Below are positions 26,316-34,041 of a stretch of 64,000 bases of DNA, piece after piece. The notes beneath the pieces were generated by a model, which saw only the letters and a list, made by a program, of their open reading frames with translations, was not told the DNA's origin and did no database searches. Source of the DNA: Sphingorhabdus wooponensis. GTDB lineage: Bacteria; Pseudomonadota; Alphaproteobacteria; Sphingomonadales; Sphingomonadaceae. Position numbers and translations under genes: made by a program. Numbering within the stretch: the stretch's first letter is position 1; each line of letters begins with the position of its first letter. The stretch spans positions 1,184,001 to 1,248,000 of the forward strand of contig NZ_RWJI01000001.1 of assembly GCF_003933235.1 (NCBI RefSeq). Reading direction: 5' to 3'.

Positions 26316-27641
26316 ATGAGTGATCTTTTTGGCGACACTCCGGCTTTGCCTACCTCCATGCCGGAAAATGCCCCGCTTGCGGACAAGCTTCGCCCCGCCA
26401 AATTGGATGAGGTGATTGGTCAGGAACATCTGACAGGTCCCGATGGCGCAATTGGCCGTATGGTCGCTGCGGGTAAATTATCTTCGATGATCCTTTGGGG
26501 ACCGCCCGGAACGGGCAAGACCAGCATCGCCCGATTGCTGGCCGATGCCGTGGACATGCATTATAAACCGATTTCGGCGGTGTTCTCAGGCGTTGCGGAC
26601 CTCAAAAAAGCCTTTGCCGAGGCAGAGGCAATGGCGCGAACGGGGCGGCAGACATTGCTGTTCGTGGACGAAATTCATCGCTTCAACCGCGCACAACAAG
26701 ACGGCTTTCTGCCTTTTGTGGAAAGCGGCGCGGTCACGCTCGTCGGGGCAACAACCGAAAATCCGTCGTTTGAACTCAACGCGGCTTTACTGTCGCGCAC
26801 GCAAGTGATGGTGCTGCAACGTTTAGATGAGGCGGCGTTAGCGACGCTGCTGGGCCGTGCCGAAGCGATATTGGAGCGCCCCTTGCCCGTTACCGATGAT
26901 GCCCGGGCGGCATTGATCAGCAGCGCCGACGGCGATGGCCGCTTTTTGCTAAATCAGGCGGAAACTTTGTTCGCCATTCACATTGAAAACCCACTTGACC
27001 CCCAAGCCATGGCGGCCCTGTTACAGCGGCGGATGCCCGTTTATGACAAGGATCGGGAGGGGCATTATAATCTCATATCCGCCCTGCATAAAAGCTTGCG
27101 CGGTTCCGATCCGCAGGCCGCCTTATACTGGATGGCGCGTATGTTGGTGGCAGGCGAAGAGCCTTTATATGTGCTGCGCCGCCTTGTCCGTTTCGCCAGT
27201 GAGGATATCGGCCTCGCCGACCCGCAGGCTTTGGTCCAATGCCTCGCCGCCAAACAGGCCTATGAATTTTTGGGCAGTCCGGAAGGCGAAGTCGCCATTG
27301 TGCAGGCATGCCTCTATCTTGCCACCGCACCAAAATCGAACGCTGCGTATAAGGCCCAGAAATCCGCCTGGAAAATGGCACGGGATACAGGCTCGCTGAT
27401 GCCACCTGCACATATCCTCAATGCACCGACAAAGCTGATGAAGGGCATCGGCTATGGCGCAGGCTATGCTTATGACCATGACAGCGCAGACGGATTTTCG
27501 GGCGCGAATTACTGGCCAGATACGGTGACGCCGACCAAGCTATATCAGCCTGTGGAACGCGGCTTTGAGCGCAAGATAATCGAACGGCTGCAATATTGGG
27601 ACCGGCTGCGGGCACGTAACGCAGATCCAGACACGCAATAA
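26316..27641 (+). CDS. rarA: Replication-associated recombination protein A (RarA/MgsA)
   Basis: 441-residue clamp-loader-like AAA+ ATPase. It starts with LADKLRPAKLDEVIGQEHL, Walker A is GPPGTGKTS, Walker B is LFVDEIHRFNRAQQD, sensor 1 is LVGATTENPSFE, and the C-terminal tetramerisation domain contains HYNLISALHKSLRGSDPQAALYW and RRLVRFASEDIGLADPQAL. It acts at stalled replication forks. Its TAA overlaps the ATG of the next gene by one base, so the two are translationally coupled. Confidence 0.96.
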   Translation: MSDLFGDTPALPTSMPENAPLADKLRPAKLDEVIGQEHLTGPDGAIGRMVAAGKLSSMILWGPPGTGKTSIARLLADAVDMHYKPISAVFSGVADLKKAFAEAEAMARTGRQTLLFVDEIHRFNRAQQDGFLPFVESGAVTLVGATTENPSFELNAALLSRTQVMVLQRLDEAALATLLGRAEAILERPLPVTDDARAALISSADGDGRFLLNQAETLFAIHIENPLDPQAMAALLQRRMPVYDKDREGHYNLISALHKSLRGSDPQAALYWMARMLVAGEEPLYVLRRLVRFASEDIGLADPQALVQCLAAKQAYEFLGSPEGEVAIVQACLYLATAPKSNAAYKAQKSAWKMARDTGSLMPPAHILNAPTKLMKGIGYGAGYAYDHDSADGFSGANYWPDTVTPTKLYQPVERGFERKIIERLQYWDRLRARNADPDTQ

Positions 27642-28489
27642 TGCGTCGCTTTACGCGTTTTGCGTGCGCCGACTGGTCTGGCGCAAAAGGCAGCCGACAT
27701 CCCGGCATCGCGCTGGCAATCTGTGAAGCAGGCGATGAAGCCCCGCGCCTCATAGACCCGCCCAATAAGGTCTGGTCACGCCAAGGCATCGTCGACTGGC
27801 TTTTGGCACAGGATGATGATGTGCTCATCGGTTTAGACTTCAGCTTCGCGCCGCCCTTTATCGAACGTGGCAGCTATCTGCCGGGCGATGATGTGCCCAC
27901 ATCTGCGCGTGAGTTCTGGGCCTATGTCGACGATATCTGCGATGATCCGGATTTAGGCGCGGCATCCTTTCTGGAAAGCCACCACCGCCGCCATTTCTAT
28001 CTTGGCGCGGCAGATGGCACAAAATCCGACTATTTGTTTTGGCGGCAATGTGAATTGCTGAACAAAAGCACCGGCAAAAAGGCGTCGACCGTTTACGACG
28101 CGATAGGGGCGTCGCAAGTTGCCAAGGCCAGCTTTGCAGGTATGCGCCTCTTGCACCAACTCCGCGATGCCATGGCCATTTGGCCCTTTGACCCGCTTCC
28201 GGCCCGCGGCAAGGTGGCTGTCGAAATTTATACCACCATCGCCGCCCGCGCGGCTGGCGTTGCCAAGGGCCGCAGCAAGATACGTGATGCCATCGGACTC
28301 GATTTGGCGTTGCAGGCGCTTGGCTCGAAACCGCATTTGCCGTTAAAACACTACACAGACCATGCCACAGATGCCCTCATAACGGCCGCTTGGCTGCGCA
28401 AAGTTGCCGAAAATCCGCAACTTTGGGCACCTGAAGCATTAAATTTTGAAATTGCTGCAACTGAGGGCTGGACCTTTGGCGTCATTTGA
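27641..28489 (+). CDS. Uncharacterised protein, probable RNase H-fold (DUF429-like), coupled to rarA
   Basis: 282 residues, not firmly recognised. The spacing of acidic residues suggests an RNase H-like nuclease fold. FACADWSGA is a first strand with Asp, and VLIGLDFSFAPP looks like the DxP strand of DUF429 proteins. VAVEIYTTIAARA resembles their E-x-Y-P segment, and HATDALITAAWLRK matches the C-terminal Asp-Ala-x-x-A helix. The ATG overlaps the rarA TAA by one base, implying co-expression with a fork-repair ATPase. If the fold is right it could be a structure-specific nuclease, but no activity can be claimed from this sequence. Confidence 0.7.
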   Translation: MRRFTRFACADWSGAKGSRHPGIALAICEAGDEAPRLIDPPNKVWSRQGIVDWLLAQDDDVLIGLDFSFAPPFIERGSYLPGDDVPTSAREFWAYVDDICDDPDLGAASFLESHHRRHFYLGAADGTKSDYLFWRQCELLNKSTGKKASTVYDAIGASQVAKASFAGMRLLHQLRDAMAIWPFDPLPARGKVAVEIYTTIAARAAGVAKGRSKIRDAIGLDLALQALGSKPHLPLKHYTDHATDALITAAWLRKVAENPQLWAPEALNFEIAATEGWTFGVI

Positions 28490-28509
28490 CGCTATGGGAC
28501 GCGCCGAGT

Positions 28510-28585
<76 letters not shown>

Positions 28586-28641
28586 TTTCCACACAATGTA
28601 CATATTTCGGGTCTTGCGGCAGCCCTTTTGCTGTTGTGCGC

Positions 28642-28782
28642 CTATCGCGCTTTGCGGCAGCGATCCGAACAATACAGCACATTGTCCCAATCCTTCGCCC
28701 ATTTCTTGCGCCAAGCGAACGGTTTTGCGCAGGCGGCGCATATTTTTGAAGGCAAATCGCCTTTCTTGACCATTTTGGGCAT
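28642..28782 (-). CDS. DUF2256 small zinc-ribbon-like protein (46 residues)
   Basis: A short frame on the minus strand, opposite spurious plus-strand frames. It starts [20 protein letters not shown], continues [19 protein letters not shown] and ends DRCRKAR before TAG. The pattern is CxxC, then Trp-Arg-Lys-Lys-Trp, then CxxxC, which is the DUF2256 signature. The four cysteines suggest a structural metal. DUF2256 genes often accompany cryptochrome/photolyase-related genes in other bacteria, but none is here. The function is unknown. Confidence 0.82.
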   Translation of the reverse strand: MPKMVKKGDLPSKICAACAKPFAWRKKWAKDWDNVLYCSDRCRKAR

Positions 28783-28925
28783 ATGCTATCCAGATCGCTG
28801 TCGGGCCGTAGTGAGGTTCGTTACATTTTTATCGCATATGCGACTATATTTTTGCAAATGACACTAAGGAATTGCTGCGCAGCATTTGTGTCGTTAATAC
28901 CACAACATGCTTAACGGCGGCTCAG

Positions 28926-28958
28926 GGGGATGCTGGGGCAAATTTAAATCTCATCCCC
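28926..28958. repeat. Inverted repeat GGGGATG-N19-CATCCCC in the leader of the TonB receptor gene
   Basis: Seven-base perfect arms (28926-28932 and 28952-28958), 50 bases before the receptor start; the spacer contains TTTAAA. About 45 bases upstream is a perfect 10-base palindrome GCTGCGCAGC (28874-28883). Either could be a transcript hairpin or an operator controlling receptor expression. I see no Fur-box consensus. Confidence 0.35.
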
Positions 28959-29007
28959 AATAAAAACCTGGGTAAACCGGGATGGAATGAACAACAGGAG
29001 AGTGAAT

Positions 29008-31605
29008 ATGAAATTGGGAAATCATCTGCTGAAGGCGGCCATGCTGTCCACAATCAGCATCGCTTCGCTGAGCGTCGGTTCAGCTGCCTTTGCACAAGAC
29101 AATGCACCACAAGCTAGCGACGACGCTGACGAAAATGTCATCATCGTGACCGCGACTAAGCGTGAACAGACTCTGGAAGAAGTGCCTGTAGCCGTTTCGG
29201 TAACGTCCGCTGCCGCCATCGAACGCGCTCAAGTTCGCGACCTCAAAGATTTGCAGACCTTGGTTCCATCACTTCGCGTCAGCCAGCTGCAAAGCTCGGC
29301 CAACACAAACTTCATTATTCGCGGCTTTGGTAACGGTGCCAACAACCCTGGTATCGAAGGATCCGTCGGCGTATTTATCGACGGCGTTTACCGTTCGCGT
29401 TCGGCTGCTGCAATCAGCGACCTTCCTAACCTGCAGCGCGTCGAAGTATTGCGCGGTCCGCAATCGACCTTGTTCGGTAAAAACGCCTCCGCTGGTGTTA
29501 TCTCGATCGTTACCGCTGCGCCAAGCTATGAATTCGGCGGATCTGCTGAATTGAGCTATGGCAATCGCAACGCAATCGTTGCCAAGGCCGATGTAACTGG
29601 TCCAATCGCTGACAATGTTGCTTTCAGCCTTGCTGGCGGCATCAACAAAGCTGACGGTTATGGTACAAACCTGACCGACGGATCGAAAACAAGTGAGCGT
29701 AACCGCTGGTATGGCCGCGCACAGTTGTTGATCGAGCCTTCGGAAAGCTTCAAACTCCGCTTTATCGGTGACTATGACAAGATTGACGAAAATTGCTGCT
29801 TCGTTGGCAATATCTTCGACGGTCCAACCGGTGCCGCTATTCGAGCCATCGGCGGCAAAGTGAACTCTGCTGGTATCTTCAGCTATAGCGAGTATCAAAA
29901 TTTCGCTTCCGAGAACAAAATCACCAATGGTGGTGTCTCGATGCAAGCGGACTATGAAATGGGTTCGTTGAGCCTGACCTCCATCTCCGCATATCGTGAG
30001 TCACGCGCTAAAACCAACGCCGACAGCGATTTCACCAGCGCAGATTTGATCGGTGCGAACCGCGGCGATGTGGATATCACCACAAAAACGCAAGAATTGC
30101 GCTTGGCGTCGGATTTTGACGGCCCATTCAATTTCTTGCTGGGTGCTTATTATTTCAATGAAAGCATCAATAACAAGCAAGCGTTGACGCTTGGCCGTGA
30201 CTTCCGCAATTATGCAAGCGCACTTACGCGTGGTGCATATGTTTCACTTGAGCCCACAATTCGTGCCGCAGGTGGCGTTCCTTCGACCGCAGCCCCATTT
30301 GGCGGCCAAGGCCAAGGACGTTTTGAAGATTGGGATTATAAGAACAAAGCCTACTCCATCTTCGGTACAGCCGACTTAGAACTGACCGATGGTCTCGTTT
30401 TGACAGGTGGTTTTAACTATACCAAGGACAAGAAGAACCTTAAGAGCAACACGACTATCACAGACGTTTTCTCTGCGATTGATCTTGTGCAAGTGGGTGC
30501 CAATGCTGGTTTGCCAGCTGCTCTTCCGGCAGGCTTTGTTCCGGCCGGTGGCACAGCGCTCGCATCAGGGCTGTTCCCGCGGATTAACAACTGCGCTACA
30601 GTTACTAATGCGCCTGCGTCATCGACTCCAAACCCAACCCGTTCGGGAACCTGCAACCCGTTCCTCGATCTTCAGGCGCTGCAATTCTTGCCGCCATTCC
30701 TGAACATCCCGAATGCGGTTGAAGATGGCCGTACCAGTGATGGTAAGTTGACATACTCGGTTCGTTTGGCATGGGAAGCCACCGACAGCATTAACCTGTA
30801 TGCCAGCTATGGCACAGGCTTTAAGGCAACGTCGTGGAACATGTCGATTGACTCGCGTCCATTCGGTTCGGATTTCATCGCAGGTTCACCAGCTCAAGGC
30901 GCGCCACTCGCCGCATCGGCCATTCGCACAGCTGGGCTTGCCTCGGCGAACCTCACCAGCGGAACGCGTTATGCGCTTCCTGAAGAGGCAAAGGTCAAGG
31001 AGCTTGGCCTGAAAGCAAAATGGGACAGCGTTGCATTCAACCTGACAATTTTTGATCAGTCGATCAAAAACTTCCAGGGCAACAGCTTCATCGGCACAGG
31101 CTTTGTTCTGACAAACGCCGGTAAGCAGTCGGTGAAGGGGGTCGAGTTTGACAGCAGCTTCAATCCTATCGACGCACTCCAATTGCGCGTCGCTACCGTC
31201 TATCTCGACTCGAAATATGACAGCTATGTCGGTTCGCAATTTGGTGACATCAGCGGCCAAGCGGTGGCTGGTATTCCAAAGTGGTCGACGACATTGGGCG
31301 CAACCTACACGATGGACCTGAACGACGGCAAAGCGCTGATCTTCAATGCCGATTATCACAATGAATCGAACGTGGTGATCAACGAAAATCCAGCATGGCG
31401 TCAGTATAAGCGCGAAGTAAACGACCTAAGCGCTGCGGCAACGCTGCGTTTCGACAGCGGTCTGCAAGTCTCGCTTTGGGGTCGCAACTTGACGAATGCA
31501 AAATATGTATCCGTCAACTTCCCAAGCGTTGTGCAGTCCGGTTCGATTTCGGGCTATCCAAACGCACCACGCACTTATGGTGCATCGGTGAAGTACAAAT
31601 TCTAA
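29008..31605 (+). CDS. TonB-dependent receptor (outer-membrane transporter)
   Basis: 865 residues. The signal peptide ends GSAAFAQ. VIIVTATKREQTLEEVPVAVS begins the plug, which contains FIIRGFGNGANNPG, VGVFIDGVYRSR, LPNLQRVEVLRGPQSTLFGKNASAGVISI. The beta-barrel follows and ends in KYKF with a terminal Phe. A loop near residues 535-550 has two cysteines (NNCATV and GTCNPF), possibly a disulfide. The start at 29008 has AGGAGAG upstream; the frame from 28987 is longer but lacks a site. The ligand is unknown: the plug is of the broad FecA/pesticin-like type common in sphingomonads for siderophores, glycans or aromatic compounds. A strong terminator follows. Confidence 0.92.
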   Translation: MKLGNHLLKAAMLSTISIASLSVGSAAFAQDNAPQASDDADENVIIVTATKREQTLEEVPVAVSVTSAAAIERAQVRDLKDLQTLVPSLRVSQLQSSANTNFIIRGFGNGANNPGIEGSVGVFIDGVYRSRSAAAISDLPNLQRVEVLRGPQSTLFGKNASAGVISIVTAAPSYEFGGSAELSYGNRNAIVAKADVTGPIADNVAFSLAGGINKADGYGTNLTDGSKTSERNRWYGRAQLLIEPSESFKLRFIGDYDKIDENCCFVGNIFDGPTGAAIRAIGGKVNSAGIFSYSEYQNFASENKITNGGVSMQADYEMGSLSLTSISAYRESRAKTNADSDFTSADLIGANRGDVDITTKTQELRLASDFDGPFNFLLGAYYFNESINNKQALTLGRDFRNYASALTRGAYVSLEPTIRAAGGVPSTAAPFGGQGQGRFEDWDYKNKAYSIFGTADLELTDGLVLTGGFNYTKDKKNLKSNTTITDVFSAIDLVQVGANAGLPAALPAGFVPAGGTALASGLFPRINNCATVTNAPASSTPNPTRSGTCNPFLDLQALQFLPPFLNIPNAVEDGRTSDGKLTYSVRLAWEATDSINLYASYGTGFKATSWNMSIDSRPFGSDFIAGSPAQGAPLAASAIRTAGLASANLTSGTRYALPEEAKVKELGLKAKWDSVAFNLTIFDQSIKNFQGNSFIGTGFVLTNAGKQSVKGVEFDSSFNPIDALQLRVATVYLDSKYDSYVGSQFGDISGQAVAGIPKWSTTLGATYTMDLNDGKALIFNADYHNESNVVINENPAWRQYKREVNDLSAAATLRFDSGLQVSLWGRNLTNAKYVSVNFPSVVQSGSISGYPNAPRTYGASVKYKF

Positions 31606-31631
31606 TATCCTGAATTCATCAGGCAAAAAAG

Positions 31632-31665
31632 AAGCCGGGGCAAGCAACGCTGCTCCGGCTTTTTT
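31632..31665 (+). terminator. Rho-independent terminator after TonB receptor gene
   Basis: Arms at 31632-31642 and 31651-31661 (AAGCCGGGGCA with TGCTCCGGCTT) form an 11-base stem with one G-T pair and an 8-base loop, followed by a run of T. Confidence 0.88.
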
Positions 31666-31702
31666 ATTGCGACACCCCAGCGCAATTGACTGCACACGCA
31701 CA

Positions 31703-31729
31703 GCAAAAAAAAGGGCCCCGTGGGCCCTT
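31703..31729 (-). terminator. Rho-independent terminator for tRNA-Phe (minus strand)
   Basis: Eight-base perfect arms AAGGGCCC (31711-31718) and GGGCCCTT (31722-31729) with a 3-base loop. On the minus strand the hairpin is followed by eight T residues (the A-run at 31705-31712). It lies 29 bases downstream of the tRNA-Phe 3' end. Confidence 0.88.
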
Positions 31730-31757
31730 ATCGCTAAAATCATTAACACCGGGAAAA

Positions 31758-31832
31758 TGGTGCCCGAGGGCGGATTTGAACCACCGACACGCGGATTTTC
31801 AATCCGCTGCTCTACCCCTGAGCTACTCGGGC
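31758..31832 (-). tRNA. tRNA-Phe (anticodon GAA), CCA encoded
   Basis: 75 bases on the minus strand. Acceptor arms are GCCCGAG and CTCGGGC, and the D arm is GCTC/GAGC. The anticodon stem GCGGA/TCCGC has loop TTGAAAA (anticodon GAA). The T arm GGTGG/CCGCC has loop TTCAAAT (one G-T pair), then discriminator A and encoded CCA. Confidence 0.95.
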
Positions 31833-31899
31833 TACACGGCAAAAACCGCGTGGGAGCGCAGCCTATAGAGAGGCGATACGCCTCTTGGCAAGCGCAAAA

Positions 31900-32091
31900 T
31901 CAGTCCGCGCCGTCGGAACCGATACTATCTTCATAATCCGCCAGTGGCCCAGGCACACGATAGCCTTCATCCAACCATTTCAGTAGGTCGCGATCTTTGC
32001 ATCCTTGGCTGCAAAAAGGTTTGGATTCAGCCACTACCGGCTTTCCGCAGAGCGGACAGAGATTAGCTTTGCGCAACATGGACATGGCCAT
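31900..32091 (-). CDS. yacG: DNA gyrase inhibitor YacG (zinc-binding)
   Basis: 63 residues from the ATG at 32091. The zinc site is CPLCGKPV and PFCSQGCKDRDLLKWL (CxxC then CxxxC), followed by an acidic tail with YRVPGP. It binds GyrB and inhibits gyrase. Three close in-frame ATGs (32091, 32085, 32079) are possible starts. All overlap the end of the RNase E/G-like gene, so the two are coupled. The longer frame to 32196 is inside that gene and not credible. Confidence 0.9.
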   Translation of the reverse strand: MAMSMLRKANLCPLCGKPVVAESKPFCSQGCKDRDLLKWLDEGYRVPGPLADYEDSIGSDGAD

Positions 32092-33094
32092 AGCCTGCGG
32101 CTTTTTCATCTGCAACCACCACCATATCCGCGCCGGCAAGGCGAACTGCCGCCGCGCGCCATGCCGCCCATCCCTCGGACTGCAGCAATGTCGCAACCTC
32201 AGGCCGTGCCGTCACGCTGCGCACACCAAAACCGTGAGATTCGGCGACTGCGCGCATCAGCCAATAGCCCTGAGTCTCATCCGATAAAGCTGCGATGCGC
32301 GTGCCGAACAGCTGGTCGAGAACAGACGGCCTTGGCCGCGCACGCACGACTTGCATCATGCCATAGCCGTTAATGGCCGTGCGTTCGAAAGGGCGCGGGT
32401 CCAACACGGATGCGGCATCAAACGCTTCGGCAATTTGCGTGCGCTGTGCCTTAGACTCCATCGAGACAAAATCGATCAGGACCATCGCGCCCACTTGGTA
32501 CAAGCGCAGCAGACGGGTAATTTCGGTCGCTGCGACCATATTGATGGCGAACGCATCGCCGATACCGTCAATATCGAACACCAGCCCTGCTTTGGTGCGC
32601 TGAAAGCTTATGGTCACATCGCCGAGTTGTGACTGCCCAGCAATGGCCACGTCAAAGCCATCGGCGATGGATGCGTTGATGGCAGATGGCCCTAAAGACG
32701 CCAGACGCGCCTCCCACAGCGCATCTTTGCTTATCAAGGGTTCGGGCGGCGCACTATCGCGCAACATAATCTCTAGCGGCTTGATACGGCCCGGCTCGGA
32801 TATAGCCTCGCGCGTCACTTCAAAGTGCACGCGCGCGCCTTCAGGCTCTTTGGTTTTGCTGCGCAACAAAAGTTCTCGTCCGTCATCGGTGGCAACATAG
32901 GTGCCTGAAGGTGTTTTGCGTTCAATACGGCCAACGCCACATTCGCCCAAGGCCCATAACGCATCCCGCTGAATATGGATTTCAACAATGCGTCCATTTT
33001 CGACAAGCGCCGCGCGGCGTTCGCCCGGCGCATCATCGCGCCATATATCAGTCAAGCGGATAGCCCGAAGCGCGCAATAATGCGCGTGTTTCAT
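32063..33094 (-). CDS. Compact RNase E/G-family ribonuclease
   Basis: 343 residues, much shorter than RNase G (about 490). An S1-like domain (GRIERKTPSGTYVATDDGRELLL; VHFEVTREAI) is followed by the catalytic region. Both metal-binding aspartates seem kept, in VFDIDGIGDAFAINM and VLIDFVSMESKAQR, matching the AIDIN and VIDFIDM motifs of RNase E. The 5'-monophosphate sensor segment and the CPxCxG zinc link are not recognisable. The chosen start overlaps maf by 47 bases; a TTG at about 33055 is an alternative. It lies in infA-maf-rne-like-yacG, a standard alphaproteobacterial order. Confidence 0.85.
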   Translation of the reverse strand: MKHAHYCALRAIRLTDIWRDDAPGERRAALVENGRIVEIHIQRDALWALGECGVGRIERKTPSGTYVATDDGRELLLRSKTKEPEGARVHFEVTREAISEPGRIKPLEIMLRDSAPPEPLISKDALWEARLASLGPSAINASIADGFDVAIAGQSQLGDVTISFQRTKAGLVFDIDGIGDAFAINMVAATEITRLLRLYQVGAMVLIDFVSMESKAQRTQIAEAFDAASVLDPRPFERTAINGYGMMQVVRARPRPSVLDQLFGTRIAALSDETQGYWLMRAVAESHGFGVRSVTARPEVATLLQSEGWAAWRAAAVRLAGADMVVVADEKAAGYGHVHVAQS

Positions 33095-33629
33095 ATAAGG
33101 GTAGGCCTATAACGCCCGAATGGCTACCCGCCATCCAATCGATCAACGCCTCTGCCCTGCCCTGAATGGCATAGCCGCCGGCTTTACCCAGCCCTTCGCC
33201 GCTTTGAATATAGCTTTCGATTTCTTCGGCGGACAAACGTTTGAAACGTACGATGCTATCGCAAATCCGGCTGCGCATCCGGCCATTTCCGTCAATCACG
33301 GCAACAGCGCTAAGCACATGATGACGACGGCCGCTGAGTAGGTTCAGAAACCCGCGTTGCATATCTGCGTCAGCGGCTTGCGGCAATATCCGGCGGCCAA
33401 CGGCAACCGTGGTGTCACCTGCGACCACAATCTCCCCAGCATCGCGCGCAACGGCAACCGCCTTCTCCTCCGCCATGCGCAGCGCATAGACACGCGGAAC
33501 CTCTCCCTTTCGGGGCGTCTCGTTAATATCGGGTGAAGCAATACGCGCAGGCGCAACGCCCAAACGCGCGAGAAGGTCGCGGCGGCGTGGGCTGGAGGAT
33601 GCCAATATGAGTATAGGATTCAGACCCAA
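33048..33629 (-). CDS. maf: Maf-like nucleotide pyrophosphatase
   Basis: 193 residues. It starts ILILASSSPRRRDLLARLG, the Maf signature, followed by VVAGDTTVAVGRRIL, with the catalytic Asp, and AGGYAIQGRAEALIDW. Maf proteins hydrolyse non-canonical NTPs such as dTTP/UTP or m7GTP and limit their incorporation. It lies 12 bases after infA and overlaps the RNase gene. Confidence 0.93.
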   Translation of the reverse strand: MGLNPILILASSSPRRRDLLARLGVAPARIASPDINETPRKGEVPRVYALRMAEEKAVAVARDAGEIVVAGDTTVAVGRRILPQAADADMQRGFLNLLSGRRHHVLSAVAVIDGNGRMRSRICDSIVRFKRLSAEEIESYIQSGEGLGKAGGYAIQGRAEALIDWMAGSHSGVIGLPLYETRALLRASGYPLD

Positions 33630-33641
33630 GGTCTGTCGCCC

Positions 33642-33860
33642 TTATTTAAAGCGGTACGTGATCCGGCCTTTGGTCAGATCATAAGGGGTCAGTTCGCACA
33701 ACACTTCGTCACCCACGAGGACGCGGATACGGTTCTTGCGCATCTTTCCGGCGGTATGGCCCAAAACTTCATGGCCATTTTCAAGCTCGACACGGAACAT
33801 AGCATTGGGCAGCAACTCACGCACTGTCCCACGCATTTCGAGTAATTCTTCTTTTGCCAT
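33642..33860 (-). CDS. infA: Translation initiation factor IF-1
   Basis: 72 residues, the exact family length: [20 protein letters not shown] start, [20 protein letters not shown] and [20 protein letters not shown]. Single S1/OB fold binding the ribosomal A site. The ATG at 33860 follows AAGGGG. The frame is open to 33950, but the extension is not conserved. First gene of infA-maf-RNase-yacG. Confidence 0.97.
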   Translation of the reverse strand: MAKEELLEMRGTVRELLPNAMFRVELENGHEVLGHTAGKMRKNRIRVLVGDEVLCELTPYDLTKGRITYRFK

Positions 33861-34041
33861 TCGGCCCCTTAAATCTTCAAAAATCCAACGTTGTTGCGCC
33901 TGTAAACCGAATGTTCGAAAAAGGGAAGCGCTACAGTGTAATCGCTTCATTGCGACAAAATGCGATGCAGTTTAGACGCAGTCACTTGAATTTTACGTTA
34001 TGCTACCAACGTAGCAATTATAGAAACTGAGCTTCTCCCCC

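Noticed and set aside
28874-28883. GCTGCGCAGC read as a PhaR binding site
   Set aside because: PhaR sites are reported as CTGC-N3-4-GCAG; here no spacer is present, and no PHA genes are near.
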